A stretch of 64,000 nt of DNA from an uncultured Muribaculaceae bacterium (GTDB taxonomy: Bacteria > Bacteroidota > Bacteroidia > Bacteroidales > Muribaculaceae). The stretch is taken from positions 1 to 64,000 of the forward strand of contig CAJUKZ010000007.1 in the NCBI GenBank assembly GCA_910586995.1, read 5' to 3'. Below are positions 49,981 to 60,819 of this stretch, in pieces (position 1 is the first letter of the stretch; each line of letters opens with the position of its first letter). The notes beneath the pieces were generated by a model that was given only the letters and a program-made list of their open reading frames with translations, had not been told where the DNA came from and did no database searches. A program made the position numbers and the translations under genes.

Positions 49981-52038
49981 GTGCTTGAAAAAGAGATAGG
50001 GGTGCGGACATACCATGATCTCCTGCGCCACTATCCCAACAGCTATGTAGACCGCTCGAAAGTATATCATATAGCTGACTTCGAAGGCGAGATGCCACAT
50101 GTACAGATACGTGGACGCTTTGTTTCGCTTACTGTACATGGAGAAGGAGCGAAAACCCGTCTTGTCGGACTGTTTACAGATGGAACAAGGGCCTTGGAGA
50201 TAGTATGGTTCAAGAATATAAAGAGCTTGCGCCTGGCATATCATCCGGGAGCGGAATATGTCGTGTTCGGCAAGCCGGTTCTATTTAACAACCGTTGGAC
50301 CATGACACATCCGGAAATCGACTCAGCCGGAAGCCTGCTGTCAGAAGCAGGTATGCGCGGAGTATACCCCCTGACAGAGAAGCTGCGCAAAAGGAATATA
50401 TCATCCCGTACGATATTCACCTGGGTCTGCTCGATCCTTGATTCATGCGGACAGATCCCGGAGACCCTACCTCGGTCCATAACAGAGGGCGCTGGTCTGA
50501 TGTCGCTGCACGACACACTGCACAACATACACAGGCCCAAAGACCCGGAGAGTCTGAACAAGGCGCGATTCCGGCTTAAATTTGAAGAACTGTTTCAAAT
50601 TCAAGTCGACATGCTCCGGCAATCGAGGCTCAGGAAACTCGCTCTCCAGGGCTTGCGATTCAGCAACATCGGACATTACTTCAACACATTCTATAATACC
50701 TGCCTGCCATTTCCTCTTACCGGGGCGCAAAAAAAGGTAATAAAGGAAATACGGTCCGATATGAATACCGGACGGCAGATGAACCGTCTTGTGCAAGGGG
50801 ATGTCGGCTCAGGAAAAACCATTGTGGCCCTGATGTCGATGCTCATTGCCGTGGACAACAATACACAGGCTTGCCTGATGGCTCCTACAGAGATTCTCGC
50901 CACCCAGCACTTCGAATCTCTTTCCAAACTTGTAGGTCCGGTAGGTATAAATATAGCGCTGCTTACCGGTAGTACGCCTCGCAAACGCCGGCAGGAAATA
51001 CACAGTCAGTTGATCGACGGATCAATGCACATACTTGTAGGCACACATGCCGTGATAGAGGATACTGTGCAATTCGCCAGACTCGGACTTGTAGTCATCG
51101 ACGAGCAACACCGTTTCGGAGTCGCACAACGAGGCAAACTATGGAACAAGAATCTGGGGAACGACGGAAACCGTGCACACGCCCTGCCTCCTCATGTACT
51201 TGTAATGACGGCAACCCCGATACCTCGCACCCTTGCTATGACAGTATATGGAGATCTTGATGTCAGTGTAATCGACGAACTGCCTCCAGGCCGCAAGCCT
51301 ATAGCAACATTGCTACGGTACGACGATCAACGCCTTGCCACTTATCGCTCGGTCTATAAGCAATTATCGGAAGGCAGACAGGCGTATATCGTATATCCGT
51401 TGGTAAAGGAAAATGAGAAACTTGATCTGCGCTCGCTCCAATACGGATACGACCACATACGCGAGATGTTTCCCTCGTTCAACGTCGCATATGTCCACGG
51501 ACAGATGAAACCCGATGAGAAAGATCATCAGATGCAACTGTTCGCATCACATAAGGCTGATATTCTCGTTGCCACTACAGTAATCGAAGTCGGTGTCAAT
51601 GTCCCGAACGCTACCGTGATGATCATTGAGAATGCCGAGAGATTCGGATTGTCGCAGATGCATCAATTGCGCGGACGTGTAGGACGTGGCGGCAATCAAA
51701 GCTACTGCATACTCATGACCAAACGAAACATCGGCGCAGACACACGCAAGCGCCTTGAGATAATGACTTCCACGACCGACGGTTTTGTTATTGCAGAAGC
51801 AGACATGCGCATGAGAGGCCCTGGCGACATCGAAGGAACAATGCAAAGCGGAATACCATTCAACCTACGGGCCGCCAATCTGGCCACAGACGGCGAGATA
51901 ATAAACCTTGCAAGACAATGGGCCGAGCACTTGCTCGACTCCGATCCTCAACTGATCCTGCCGGCAAACTCGGCATTTGCCCGCGAACTTGCCATAGTAC
52001 GCGCCGAGACTGCTACCGACTGGAGCCGCATAAGTTGA
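49981..52038 (+). CDS. recG: ATP-dependent DNA helicase RecG
   Basis: 685 aa from GTG 49981. N-terminal wedge domain, then SF2 helicase: VQGDVGSGKTIVALMSM (Walker A), VIDEQHRFGVAQR (DEXH), VMTATPIPRTLAMTVYGDLDVSVIDELPPGR and QLRGRVGRGGNQSYC. The same frame reads LKGIGPTRAD directly upstream (49951-49980), a conserved RecG segment, so the true start is probably further left. No ATG exists there; candidates are ATT 49906 or another non-standard codon. It remodels stalled replication forks. Confidence 0.93.
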   Translation: MLEKEIGVRTYHDLLRHYPNSYVDRSKVYHIADFEGEMPHVQIRGRFVSLTVHGEGAKTRLVGLFTDGTRALEIVWFKNIKSLRLAYHPGAEYVVFGKPVLFNNRWTMTHPEIDSAGSLLSEAGMRGVYPLTEKLRKRNISSRTIFTWVCSILDSCGQIPETLPRSITEGAGLMSLHDTLHNIHRPKDPESLNKARFRLKFEELFQIQVDMLRQSRLRKLALQGLRFSNIGHYFNTFYNTCLPFPLTGAQKKVIKEIRSDMNTGRQMNRLVQGDVGSGKTIVALMSMLIAVDNNTQACLMAPTEILATQHFESLSKLVGPVGINIALLTGSTPRKRRQEIHSQLIDGSMHILVGTHAVIEDTVQFARLGLVVIDEQHRFGVAQRGKLWNKNLGNDGNRAHALPPHVLVMTATPIPRTLAMTVYGDLDVSVIDELPPGRKPIATLLRYDDQRLATYRSVYKQLSEGRQAYIVYPLVKENEKLDLRSLQYGYDHIREMFPSFNVAYVHGQMKPDEKDHQMQLFASHKADILVATTVIEVGVNVPNATVMIIENAERFGLSQMHQLRGRVGRGGNQSYCILMTKRNIGADTRKRLEIMTSTTDGFVIAEADMRMRGPGDIEGTMQSGIPFNLRAANLATDGEIINLARQWAEHLLDSDPQLILPANSAFARELAIVRAETATDWSRIS

Positions 52039-52042
52039 AGTA

Positions 52043-54325
52043 TCAGCGTACCGATATTTCGTCGAAATATATCCACGACGGCGTTCCCTCACGCGCCATA
52101 CCATCAGGGACTGCACCCGGAGAAATTGCAGTAATCCTGATATAGCGACCTTGCGTATCAAGACTACCGAAATCTACATCGAGAACTTGTGCAGGGTGCG
52201 TCCACATTATATCTTTTCCAACATGACATTCCCCTGCAAGACGATACGATTTTCCATTGTCGGAAACATATAGATATAATGCCGGAGATGCGCCAATACA
52301 TATATCACTGTTGACAAGCACCCCGAGGCTCACCGAATCGATCGGTTGTACACTTCCAAGATCAACGGTAAAGGAGGCTTCTCCATTCCACCATCCGGCC
52401 CATTCAAAATCTGAATTACGCCTGCTGCCACGCACCCCGTTTATCAATACTTCTCCGAGTCCATTCCTGGCCGAAGCTTCAACTTTCCGTCCTGTCGCCT
52501 TATTGAATTCCAGCGGCAGTACCAATGTTTTACCCATTTTCATGCCATCCCGGAACGTAGATGCATATAGGACAGTATCACGATCCAGAATGATCTCTTT
52601 GTCAAAAATATTCTTATCAGAAAATGTAGAATCAGCAAAAGAATACAATATCTGCGCATCCGGCCGCTCGCACCTGAGATCCACGGCTACTGAACCATCG
52701 CCTTGCGGACGTACCTTATGCTGAATATTCCACATCGACAGCGCATGACTTACACCAAGCGAATCCAACACAGGTGTAAAATTATCCACTGCCCGGAAAA
52801 AAGACTGTAAGTCCGATGTCCCCTTGGCTCTCCATCCTATGTCCGCCACGGCCAGAAGACGAGGAAAGACCAAATACTGCATATCTGCCGCTGAATCACA
52901 GAACTCGCTCCACAACGAACCTTGCACACCAAGCAGATTTTCCACAAGTGGTCCAGTCCAATCCTCACCTACCGGATCATATCCATAAATATCAGAAATG
53001 GTGTTATTTCCGAAGTATGTCCACGGCTCGAACCATTGCGGGCCCTGATAGCGGATCAGATATGTGGTCTGTGCCGGTGTCATTATGAATTTTCTCCCGC
53101 TACGGCGCGAATCATCCACAGCCACAGAACCGTCGCCCTGCCAGCCCATTATCACCATATCTTCTTTGGGATCGCCGTATGTCACCTCATCCCACCCTAT
53201 CGCAGTGCGGCCTTTGGATCTGACATATCTGTTGATCCTGTCCATGAAATAGCCTTGCAGTTCCTCAAAGTTCTCCAGGCCTTCATCAGCAAGACGCTTT
53301 CTGCACAGTTCGCAGTTCTCCCACAACCGCTTGTCCGCTTCGTCTCCACCAAGATGTATCATCTTCGAGGGGAATATTTCCATTACCTCATCGAGAACAT
53401 CCTCATAGAAGCGATATACATCATCATTGCCTGCACACATTATTATCGAAGCATCTTTCCCTCCTATTCCTGGGAAAACTCCTACAAAACGGTTGTTCGA
53501 CGTGCAGGCAAACTCGGGATATGAAGCTATTGCCGCAGCCGAATGTGCCGGCATCTCGATCTCAGGGACAATATTGATATGCCTTTCGGCTGCATAGCGC
53601 ACTATGTCGCGCATCTGTTTCTGTGTATAAAAACCACCTACAGGGGTTGCCTCCTGCGGATCACGCTGATTCAGGCGTCCGGGAAACAGTTCCGGCCGAT
53701 AGACCCTCCATGCACCTACATCCGTAAGCTTCGGATATTTCTTTATCTCCAGACGCCAACCGTTATCATCCGTAAGATGAAGATGCACATTATTTATTTT
53801 AAGACGTGAGGCCACATCTATGAATCTTTTTATCTCCTGTGGCGGAATATAACACCTGACTACGTCAAGCATAAGGCCACGATAGCCCATGCGCGGGCGA
53901 TCCACAATATTGCACAACGGCAGACTCCTGTCCTTCTGGGATAACATCAACTGAACAAGCGTCTGAACAGCATAAAAGACACCTTTGTCACAAGACGCTC
54001 CGATATGAATGCCTGCATCCGTGACCTTGAGTGTATATTCTTCCTCAGAAAAATCAGGACATAACTCCACGGTAAGCACAGCGCCACGTCTGACAACCTC
54101 GGATGTCTGGCCGGACATTTCAAGATAATGCGACGCTGATTTAGCAAGAAAGATGGATTCTTTTCCACTATATGCCACACCGATTTTTTGCGGCAAGGCA
54201 AATACGCCTTCCCCCAATGTCACTTCCATCGGTTGCGGCACTATATCTATTCCGGTTGCATAAGCCATCGGCTGACACATGCAGCAGGAAACTATTCCTC
54301 CAAGCAATATTGTCTTTATCCTCAT
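52043..54325 (-). CDS. GH20 beta-N-acetylhexosaminidase
   Basis: 760 aa. Signal peptide (first about 24 residues), GH20b N-terminal domain, catalytic barrel with GYRGLMLDVVRCYIP, NNVHLHLTDDNGWRLEIKKYP and the Asp-Glu pair in MIHLGGDEADK, and a C-terminal carbohydrate-binding-like beta domain (FEWAGWWNGEASFTVDLGSVQP). Removes terminal GlcNAc/GalNAc from glycans such as mucin. It follows hutI by 18 nt on the same strand, probably by read-through. Confidence 0.93.
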   Translation of the reverse strand: MRIKTILLGGIVSCCMCQPMAYATGIDIVPQPMEVTLGEGVFALPQKIGVAYSGKESIFLAKSASHYLEMSGQTSEVVRRGAVLTVELCPDFSEEEYTLKVTDAGIHIGASCDKGVFYAVQTLVQLMLSQKDRSLPLCNIVDRPRMGYRGLMLDVVRCYIPPQEIKRFIDVASRLKINNVHLHLTDDNGWRLEIKKYPKLTDVGAWRVYRPELFPGRLNQRDPQEATPVGGFYTQKQMRDIVRYAAERHINIVPEIEMPAHSAAAIASYPEFACTSNNRFVGVFPGIGGKDASIIMCAGNDDVYRFYEDVLDEVMEIFPSKMIHLGGDEADKRLWENCELCRKRLADEGLENFEELQGYFMDRINRYVRSKGRTAIGWDEVTYGDPKEDMVIMGWQGDGSVAVDDSRRSGRKFIMTPAQTTYLIRYQGPQWFEPWTYFGNNTISDIYGYDPVGEDWTGPLVENLLGVQGSLWSEFCDSAADMQYLVFPRLLAVADIGWRAKGTSDLQSFFRAVDNFTPVLDSLGVSHALSMWNIQHKVRPQGDGSVAVDLRCERPDAQILYSFADSTFSDKNIFDKEIILDRDTVLYASTFRDGMKMGKTLVLPLEFNKATGRKVEASARNGLGEVLINGVRGSRRNSDFEWAGWWNGEASFTVDLGSVQPIDSVSLGVLVNSDICIGASPALYLYVSDNGKSYRLAGECHVGKDIMWTHPAQVLDVDFGSLDTQGRYIRITAISPGAVPDGMAREGTPSWIYFDEISVR

Positions 54326-54343
54326 AATCCGAAGAATTGATCT

Positions 54344-55603
54344 TTATAATTCTATCCTTTTTCCGCGCAGCACTATCTCGGATATAAACGGAGTATTGTA
54401 CTGATAAGGAATGAAGTCAAGAGTTTTGATCTCCGGACGGCATATTATCAGATTGGCAACCTTACCACGCGTCACAGACCCATAGTCAGAAGCTATACCC
54501 ATAGCGGCAGCACTGTTTATAGTCGTTGCCCTCAATGCCTCAGCCGGAGTAAGGCGCAATTTAATGCAACCGAGAGCCATCACAAAACGCATGTCGCCGG
54601 AGGGGGATGAACCCGGATTATAATCCGAAGCAAGAGCAACCGGCAAGCCTGCATCTATCATCCTGCGCGCTGGCGCATAAGGCATCCCTAAAAAGAATGA
54701 CGCACCAGGTAGGGCTGTTGGTATAGTAGATCCCGACATCAGACACTCGATCTCGGGGTCTCCGCTTTGTTCGAGATGATCTACAGATAGTGCTCCGTTT
54801 CGCACACCGACCTGAACTCCTCCCCATTCGGGATCAAGCTCATTGGCATGTATCTTGGCCTTAATTCCATAAGCAGCTGCCGCTTCAAGAATCTTTTCTG
54901 TCTCCTGAACCGTGAAGAATCCCTTGTCGCAGAACACATCCACGAAATCGGCAAGTTTTCCAGAGGCTACAGCAGGAATCATGTCGCGGCACACGTGTTC
55001 CACATACTCAGCCTGACGTCCGGCATATGCCCTGCCTACAGCATGCGCGCCCAGAAATGTCGATTTTACCGACATGGGTGTAGTGTCTTTTATCATGCGT
55101 ATTACGCGGAGCATCTTCAGTTCGTCGTCGAGTGTGAGTCCATATCCGCTCTTTATCTCCACCGCACCTGTGCCTTTACGCATAATTTCCCGTATGCGTA
55201 CCATCGATTCCTCATACAGCATTTCTTCAGAAAGTGAATGGAGTCTGTCGGCGGAATTAAGTATTCCGCCTCCGCGCGCTGCAATTTCCTCATATGTAAG
55301 GCCGTTTATTTTATCAATGAACTCCTGCTCCCTGCTACCGGCCCAGACAATATGCGTGTGAGAGTCACAAAAGCAAGGCAAAACCACACATCCTCCTGCG
55401 TCAATAACCTCAATGTCATTATCCGCAATACCATGAGCATAACGCCAGGCGGATGATCCATAATCGACGATACGCTCTCCGTCGATCAAAACCCAGGCAT
55501 CGTCAATCAATCCAGGATCATTCATCCTATCCCCGGCCAGGGGACACTCATTCCTATTATCAAGTACCCCGTAAAGGTGGGATATATTCTTTATCAGAAG
55601 CAT
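54344..55603 (-). CDS. hutI: Imidazolonepropionase
   Basis: 419 aa amidohydrolase. Metal-binding SHTHIVWAGSREQEF, EIKSGYGLTLDDELKMLR and the ALASDYNPGSSPS segment match HutI, which opens the imidazolone ring in histidine degradation. Overlaps hutH by 10 nt. Fourth gene of the ftcD-hutU-hutH-hutI order. Confidence 0.95.
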   Translation of the reverse strand: MLLIKNISHLYGVLDNRNECPLAGDRMNDPGLIDDAWVLIDGERIVDYGSSAWRYAHGIADNDIEVIDAGGCVVLPCFCDSHTHIVWAGSREQEFIDKINGLTYEEIAARGGGILNSADRLHSLSEEMLYEESMVRIREIMRKGTGAVEIKSGYGLTLDDELKMLRVIRMIKDTTPMSVKSTFLGAHAVGRAYAGRQAEYVEHVCRDMIPAVASGKLADFVDVFCDKGFFTVQETEKILEAAAAYGIKAKIHANELDPEWGGVQVGVRNGALSVDHLEQSGDPEIECLMSGSTIPTALPGASFFLGMPYAPARRMIDAGLPVALASDYNPGSSPSGDMRFVMALGCIKLRLTPAEALRATTINSAAAMGIASDYGSVTRGKVANLIICRPEIKTLDFIPYQYNTPFISEIVLRGKRIEL

Positions 55604-57093
55604 AGGCCGTGCCCGAAAAGGAATTTAACCGATGCATCTATGTAAGGATACATCACACAATCATTGTCTATATACGGAACAATACGTCTGTATTCGGCAA
55701 CCCATGCCTCAAGTTCAGGAGAAGTGCGCAGCGGACGGCGGAAATCAAGAGCCTGTGCTGCATTGAACAATTCGATTGCGAGCACACGATATACATTGTT
55801 GACGATACGATATAGTTTGGTAGCAGAATTAGAACCCATCGACACATGATCTTCCTGGCTTTGCGACGACGGTATCGAGTCGCACGATGCAGGCCAGCAA
55901 AGGCCCTTGTTCTGACTAACGATCGAAGCAGCGGCATATTGCGGAATCATAAAGCCACTGTTCAGACCCGGATTCGCCACAAGGAAAGAAGGAAGCCCGC
56001 GCACACCTGCAATAAGACGATATACGCGACGCTCTGATATATTGGCCAACTCAGACAGGGCTACTGCAAGATAGTCCATTGGCAATGCGATCGGTTCGCC
56101 GTGGAAGTTTCCTGCCGAAATTATCAGATCCTCATCAGGAAAGATTGTGGGATTGTCTGTGGCGCTGTTGATCTCGGTCTCAAGTACGGGCAACACAAAT
56201 CCTATCGTATCATATACAGCACCATGAACCTGAGGTATGCACCTGAACGAATACGGATCCTGTACATGCTTTTTCGGGCGTGAGATCAGTTCACTGCCTT
56301 CGAGATGATGCCGCACCGCAGTTGCCACCTCTATCTGGCCGCGATGTGGACGCACCTGCTGTATCTGGGGATAGAATGGCTCTATACGTCCGTCGAACGC
56401 ATCAAGCGACAACGCACCTATTTTATTGGCCAACCGCATTATACGACGGGCATGAATGACCGACCACACACCGTAGCTCGACATGAACTGTGTGCCATTG
56501 AGCAGAGCAAGGCCCTCCTTGCTCATTAGTTCCACCGGCTGCCAGCCGAATATATCAAGGACTTCAGCGGCAGGACGTACAACTCCTTTATACTCCACAT
56601 CGCCCAATCCAAGCAGAGGCAGACACATGTTGGCGAGCGGTGCTAAGTCGCCGGATGCACCGAGAGATCCCTGCTGATACACCACAGGAATAACGTCATT
56701 GTTATAGAAGTCTATAAGCCTCTCCACTGTGCCGAGTTGAACTCCGGAGTTTCCATACGACAGAGACTGTATCTTTGTCAGCAGCATGAGTTTCACGATC
56801 TCAGCAGGAACGCGCTCTCCTACACCGCAGGCATGCGACATTACCAGATTCTTCTGCAACTGCGAAAGTTGCTTGCGGTCTATTGATATGTCGCACAGCG
56901 AACCGAAGCCGGTGGTGATTCCATAGATAGGCTCAGTCTGAGAGATCATCTTCTCATCAAGATAAGCCCGGCAACGGTTTATGCGGTCGCGTGCGTCATC
57001 GCTCAACGCAAGAGACATTCCACACTCGATTATCTGCTCCACGCGGTCGATCGTCAGATGTTCCGCACTGATATAATGTGTTTCCTTTTTCAT
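55594..57093 (-). CDS. hutH: Histidine ammonia-lyase
   Basis: 499 aa. YGITTGFGSLCD and QQGSLGASGDLAPLANM with the Ala-Ser-Gly that forms the MIO cofactor. Converts histidine to urocanate, the first step of the pathway. Lies 2 nt downstream of hutU. Confidence 0.97.
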   Translation of the reverse strand: MKKETHYISAEHLTIDRVEQIIECGMSLALSDDARDRINRCRAYLDEKMISQTEPIYGITTGFGSLCDISIDRKQLSQLQKNLVMSHACGVGERVPAEIVKLMLLTKIQSLSYGNSGVQLGTVERLIDFYNNDVIPVVYQQGSLGASGDLAPLANMCLPLLGLGDVEYKGVVRPAAEVLDIFGWQPVELMSKEGLALLNGTQFMSSYGVWSVIHARRIMRLANKIGALSLDAFDGRIEPFYPQIQQVRPHRGQIEVATAVRHHLEGSELISRPKKHVQDPYSFRCIPQVHGAVYDTIGFVLPVLETEINSATDNPTIFPDEDLIISAGNFHGEPIALPMDYLAVALSELANISERRVYRLIAGVRGLPSFLVANPGLNSGFMIPQYAAASIVSQNKGLCWPASCDSIPSSQSQEDHVSMGSNSATKLYRIVNNVYRVLAIELFNAAQALDFRRPLRTSPELEAWVAEYRRIVPYIDNDCVMYPYIDASVKFLFGHGLCF

Positions 57094-57095
57094 AT

Positions 57096-59111
57096 TTAAT
57101 GATTGAGTACTTGATTGATAAGATTATCGTCCGCAATGTTTGGCAATGTCACTTTAAGTCCGGGTGTACGCGCCATCTCGCGTTTGATAGCGTCAATAGC
57201 ACCCTGATTTCTCGCCCAGGATCGTCGCGCTATACCGTTGTTTACATCCCAGAGAAGCATACGTGATATGTTACGGGCCGATTCCGCACTACCGTCAATC
57301 ACCATGCCGAAACCACCGTTGATGACTTCTCCCCAACCGACTCCGCCACCATTATGGATAGACACCCACGTGGCTCCACGGAAAGAATCACCTATGACGT
57401 TTTGTACTGCCATATCGGCTGTAAGGTTGCTGCCATCATAAATATTAGATGTCTCGCGATATGGAGAATCTGTTCCGCTGACATCATGATGATCTCGACC
57501 AAGCACCACGGGTGCTGAGATCTCACCACTGGCAATCGCTTCGTTGAAAGCCAGAGCTATCTTGGTGCGTCCCTCGCTGTCGGCATACAATATTCTCGCC
57601 TGCGAACCCACTACCAGATTGTTGCGGCCGGCCTCTTTAATCCAATGCAGATTGTCGGCAAGCTGTCCGCGTATATCTTCCGGTGCATTCTCCATCATTA
57701 CCTCAAGGACTTTGGCTGCGATTCTGTCCGTAGCTTCGAGATCAGCAGGATCGCCTGATGTGCATACCCATCTGAACGGACCGAATCCATAGTCGAAAAA
57801 CATCGGACCCATAATGTCCTGCACATACGAAGGGTATCGGAATCTGCCGTCTGCGGAAAGAATATCAGCCCCTGCACGGGATGCCTCGAGCATGAAAGCA
57901 TTGCCGTAATCAAAGAAGTACATCCCCTTGTCGGCAAGCCTGTTGATTGCAGCGACCTGACGCCGCAGAGATTCCTGAACCCGCGATTTGAACAGTTCAG
58001 GCTGCATGGCCATCATTTCATTACTTTCCTCGTAGCTCATACCCACAGGATAATATCCACCTGCCCACGGATTGTGCAAAGATGTCTGGTCGCTGCCGAG
58101 ATCTACATGCATATCTTCCTCTGCCAGACGTTCCCAAAGGTCCACGATGTTTCCCTCATAGGCAAGCGATACCGTTTCGCCCGCATCCACTGCCTTTCTC
58201 GCCCGTCGGATCAATTGGTCAAGCGAGGAATATACCTCATCGACCCAACCCTGTTCGTGCCGTTTCGAGACTGCCTTGGGATTTATCTCTGCTGTGATAC
58301 TTACCACCCCGGCTATATTTCCGGCTTTCGGTTGTGCACCTGACATGCCTCCGAGTCCGGCTGTTACAAACAGTATGCCTTTTGTCTTTCCACCGTTGGC
58401 AGACATTTGCTTGCGCGCCGCATTCAGTACCGTTATGGTTGTGCCGTGCACTATTCCCTGTGGACCTATATACATATAAGATCCGGCTGTCATCTGGCCG
58501 TATTGCGACACCCCCATTGCATTGAGTCTCTCCCAATCGTCAGGTGTAGAATGGTTGGGAATCACCATTCCATTTGTCACTATCACCCTCGGGGCATCAG
58601 GATGCGACGGAAACAATCCTAAGGGATGTCCTGAATACATCACCAGAGTCTGATTGTCGGTCATTTCCGACAGGTACTTCATCGTCAGCCGGTACTGCGC
58701 CCAGTTCTGGAACACAGCTCCGTTTCCTCCGTATGTGATAAGCTCGTGCGGATGCTGGGCCACAGCTTTATCCAGATTATTCTGAATCATCAGCATTATC
58801 GCTGCAGCCTGACGCGACTTGGCCGGATAATGGTCTATGGGCCGAGCCTTCATCTCATAATCCGGCCGAAAGCGGTACATATATATACGGCCATAATCGT
58901 GAAGTTCGCGGGCGAATTCTTCAGCGAGTACCTTATGATGCTTTTCCGGAAAATATCTCAAGGCATTCTTCAATGCCAGAGCTTTCTGCTCCGGAGAAAG
59001 TATATCCTTACGCTTGGGTGCATGATTGATGTCGGTATCGTATGCTTTTGGCTCAGGAAGGTTATCAGGAATACCGGCACATATATCCCGGCGGAATTCA
59101 TCTATTGTCAT
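57096..59111 (-). CDS. hutU: Urocanate hydratase
   Basis: 671 aa, the long Bacteroidetes form. VMYSGHPLGLFPSH, FVTAGLGGMSGAQPKAG (NAD binding), SDQTSLHNPWAGGYYPVG and GGGVGWGEVINGGFGMV are family motifs. Converts urocanate to imidazolonepropionate. Separated from ftcD by 7 nt. Confidence 0.96.
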   Translation of the reverse strand: MTIDEFRRDICAGIPDNLPEPKAYDTDINHAPKRKDILSPEQKALALKNALRYFPEKHHKVLAEEFARELHDYGRIYMYRFRPDYEMKARPIDHYPAKSRQAAAIMLMIQNNLDKAVAQHPHELITYGGNGAVFQNWAQYRLTMKYLSEMTDNQTLVMYSGHPLGLFPSHPDAPRVIVTNGMVIPNHSTPDDWERLNAMGVSQYGQMTAGSYMYIGPQGIVHGTTITVLNAARKQMSANGGKTKGILFVTAGLGGMSGAQPKAGNIAGVVSITAEINPKAVSKRHEQGWVDEVYSSLDQLIRRARKAVDAGETVSLAYEGNIVDLWERLAEEDMHVDLGSDQTSLHNPWAGGYYPVGMSYEESNEMMAMQPELFKSRVQESLRRQVAAINRLADKGMYFFDYGNAFMLEASRAGADILSADGRFRYPSYVQDIMGPMFFDYGFGPFRWVCTSGDPADLEATDRIAAKVLEVMMENAPEDIRGQLADNLHWIKEAGRNNLVVGSQARILYADSEGRTKIALAFNEAIASGEISAPVVLGRDHHDVSGTDSPYRETSNIYDGSNLTADMAVQNVIGDSFRGATWVSIHNGGGVGWGEVINGGFGMVIDGSAESARNISRMLLWDVNNGIARRSWARNQGAIDAIKREMARTPGLKVTLPNIADDNLINQVLNH

Positions 59112-59118
59112 ATTCTGG

Positions 59119-60819
59119 TTATCTGATGATTTTAGATTCTACAATATTGAGGATTTCTTCTTCAAGCACAGAAGCCTTGGCCGCTATTGCCTCAGCCTCC
59201 ATGACCATAGCATCGGCAATATCGCGGTCTTTGAGCGAGGCGGCGTTGATCTTGACATTCAATGCCGCACCAAGCACAGCACCACGTGCAGCTATTGCAC
59301 CTACACCGGCATCCGTCACTGAATTCGGATTTCCACATGATGCCATCGCTTTCACAAGTTCGAATACCTTGAATGCGGTCTTCATAGTTTGGAGCGGGAC
59401 TTGCGTAGCATACAATGTAGCTTCTTCAAGAGCGGCAGCGCGGGCTTCGCGTTCCTCCTCGGTAGACTTAGGCATGGAGAATACAGCCATTATCCGGTTG
59501 AATGCCTCTGTATCCTCATCGACAAGCTGCAGAAGTCTTGTCATGATCGACTGCCCCTTATCAGCATAATCGGAAAACTCTTGCCAGCGGTCATCCCACC
59601 CCGGTTTATGCGCCGACAGATTGGCTACCATAGTTCCCAATGCTGCACCAAGCGCTCCCATATATGCAGATATAGATCCGCCACCGGGCGCCGGGGATTC
59701 ACTTGCAGTCTCCTCGGCGAATCCTCGTGCCGAAAGTCCGCATAGCGAACGTCCGTTATCTGAGGAGGCTATCATATATTCAATCACTTTTTCTTCCGGC
59801 TTGAAAGGCTTGAGGTCATCAAGTCCCATCGACTTCACCGCAATACGTATTATCTCCTCCTCCGGAATTCCTGTGGATCTATGCTGCTTATGCAGGAAAT
59901 ACCTGCCGGCCTCGATCAGAGTCCTTTTGGGTATCAGACCGACTATCTCTGTGCCGGTGACTCGGATTCCTCTGGCTGCCGCAGCCCTGCATACTTCATC
60001 AAACGCCACATGGAGCGGAGTGACGGAAATATCCGTTATATTCATAGACACCTGAGCGATACCATATTCATCTATATACCATCCGATAGCCTTTGTAGCT
60101 TTGAGCGTACCCGGTATCATAACAGTTTTACCATTCTCATCCTTCACCGGCTTTGAAGTCACGGACGTACTCTCGCGCTTGGGTCGGCCTTTTTCCCTTA
60201 CGTCAAAAGCTATAGCGTTTGCCCGCCTGGTTGATGTCGTGTTAAGGTTATAGTTTACCGCAATAAGAAAATCGCGCGCGCCGACAGCAGTAGCACCAGT
60301 GCGCGCCATATGCTCGTCGAACGTGCGTGCGCCAAAATCAGGTTTCTCACTGTCAATCTCCATGCGTTCCGGCAATGCCTCATATTCGCCCTTGCGGCAC
60401 ACGGCAAGATTGCGCCTTTCAGGAGTAAATGCAGATGCCTCATAACTATAGACCGGTATATGAAGCTCATCGGCTATACGCTGTCCAAGATTACGCGCGA
60501 GTTCAGCGCATTGCTCAAGAGTTATTCCCGAAATTGGGATAAGCGGCAACACATCTGTAGCTCCCATGCGCGGGTGTGCCCCATGATGATTTCTCATATC
60601 TATCAGTTCAGCCGCTTTGCTCACACCTCGGAATGCCGCCTCGACTACTGCCTCGGGCGTACCGACAAAAGTCACCACAGTACGGTTGGTAGCCTCTCCG
60701 GGATCTACATCAAGAAGCTTGACTCCTTCAACTGATTCAATCGAGTCGGTAATTTGTTTTATCACATGCCGGTCGCGGCCCTCACTGAAATTAGGGACAC
60801 ATTCTATAAGCCTATCCAC
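59119..60819 (-). CDS. ftcD: Glutamate formimidoyltransferase / cyclodeaminase
   Basis: 566 aa fusion. N-terminal formiminotransferase (ECVPNFSEGRD, DVDPGEATNRTVVTFVG, RNHHGAHPRMGATDVLP) and C-terminal cyclodeaminase (about 370-566, SPAPGGGSISAYMGALGAALGTMVANLS). Moves the formimino group from N-formiminoglutamate to tetrahydrofolate and releases ammonia. First gene of the hut operon. Confidence 0.95.
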   Translation of the reverse strand: MDRLIECVPNFSEGRDRHVIKQITDSIESVEGVKLLDVDPGEATNRTVVTFVGTPEAVVEAAFRGVSKAAELIDMRNHHGAHPRMGATDVLPLIPISGITLEQCAELARNLGQRIADELHIPVYSYEASAFTPERRNLAVCRKGEYEALPERMEIDSEKPDFGARTFDEHMARTGATAVGARDFLIAVNYNLNTTSTRRANAIAFDVREKGRPKRESTSVTSKPVKDENGKTVMIPGTLKATKAIGWYIDEYGIAQVSMNITDISVTPLHVAFDEVCRAAAARGIRVTGTEIVGLIPKRTLIEAGRYFLHKQHRSTGIPEEEIIRIAVKSMGLDDLKPFKPEEKVIEYMIASSDNGRSLCGLSARGFAEETASESPAPGGGSISAYMGALGAALGTMVANLSAHKPGWDDRWQEFSDYADKGQSIMTRLLQLVDEDTEAFNRIMAVFSMPKSTEEEREARAAALEEATLYATQVPLQTMKTAFKVFELVKAMASCGNPNSVTDAGVGAIAARGAVLGAALNVKINAASLKDRDIADAMVMEAEAIAAKASVLEEEILNIVESKIIR

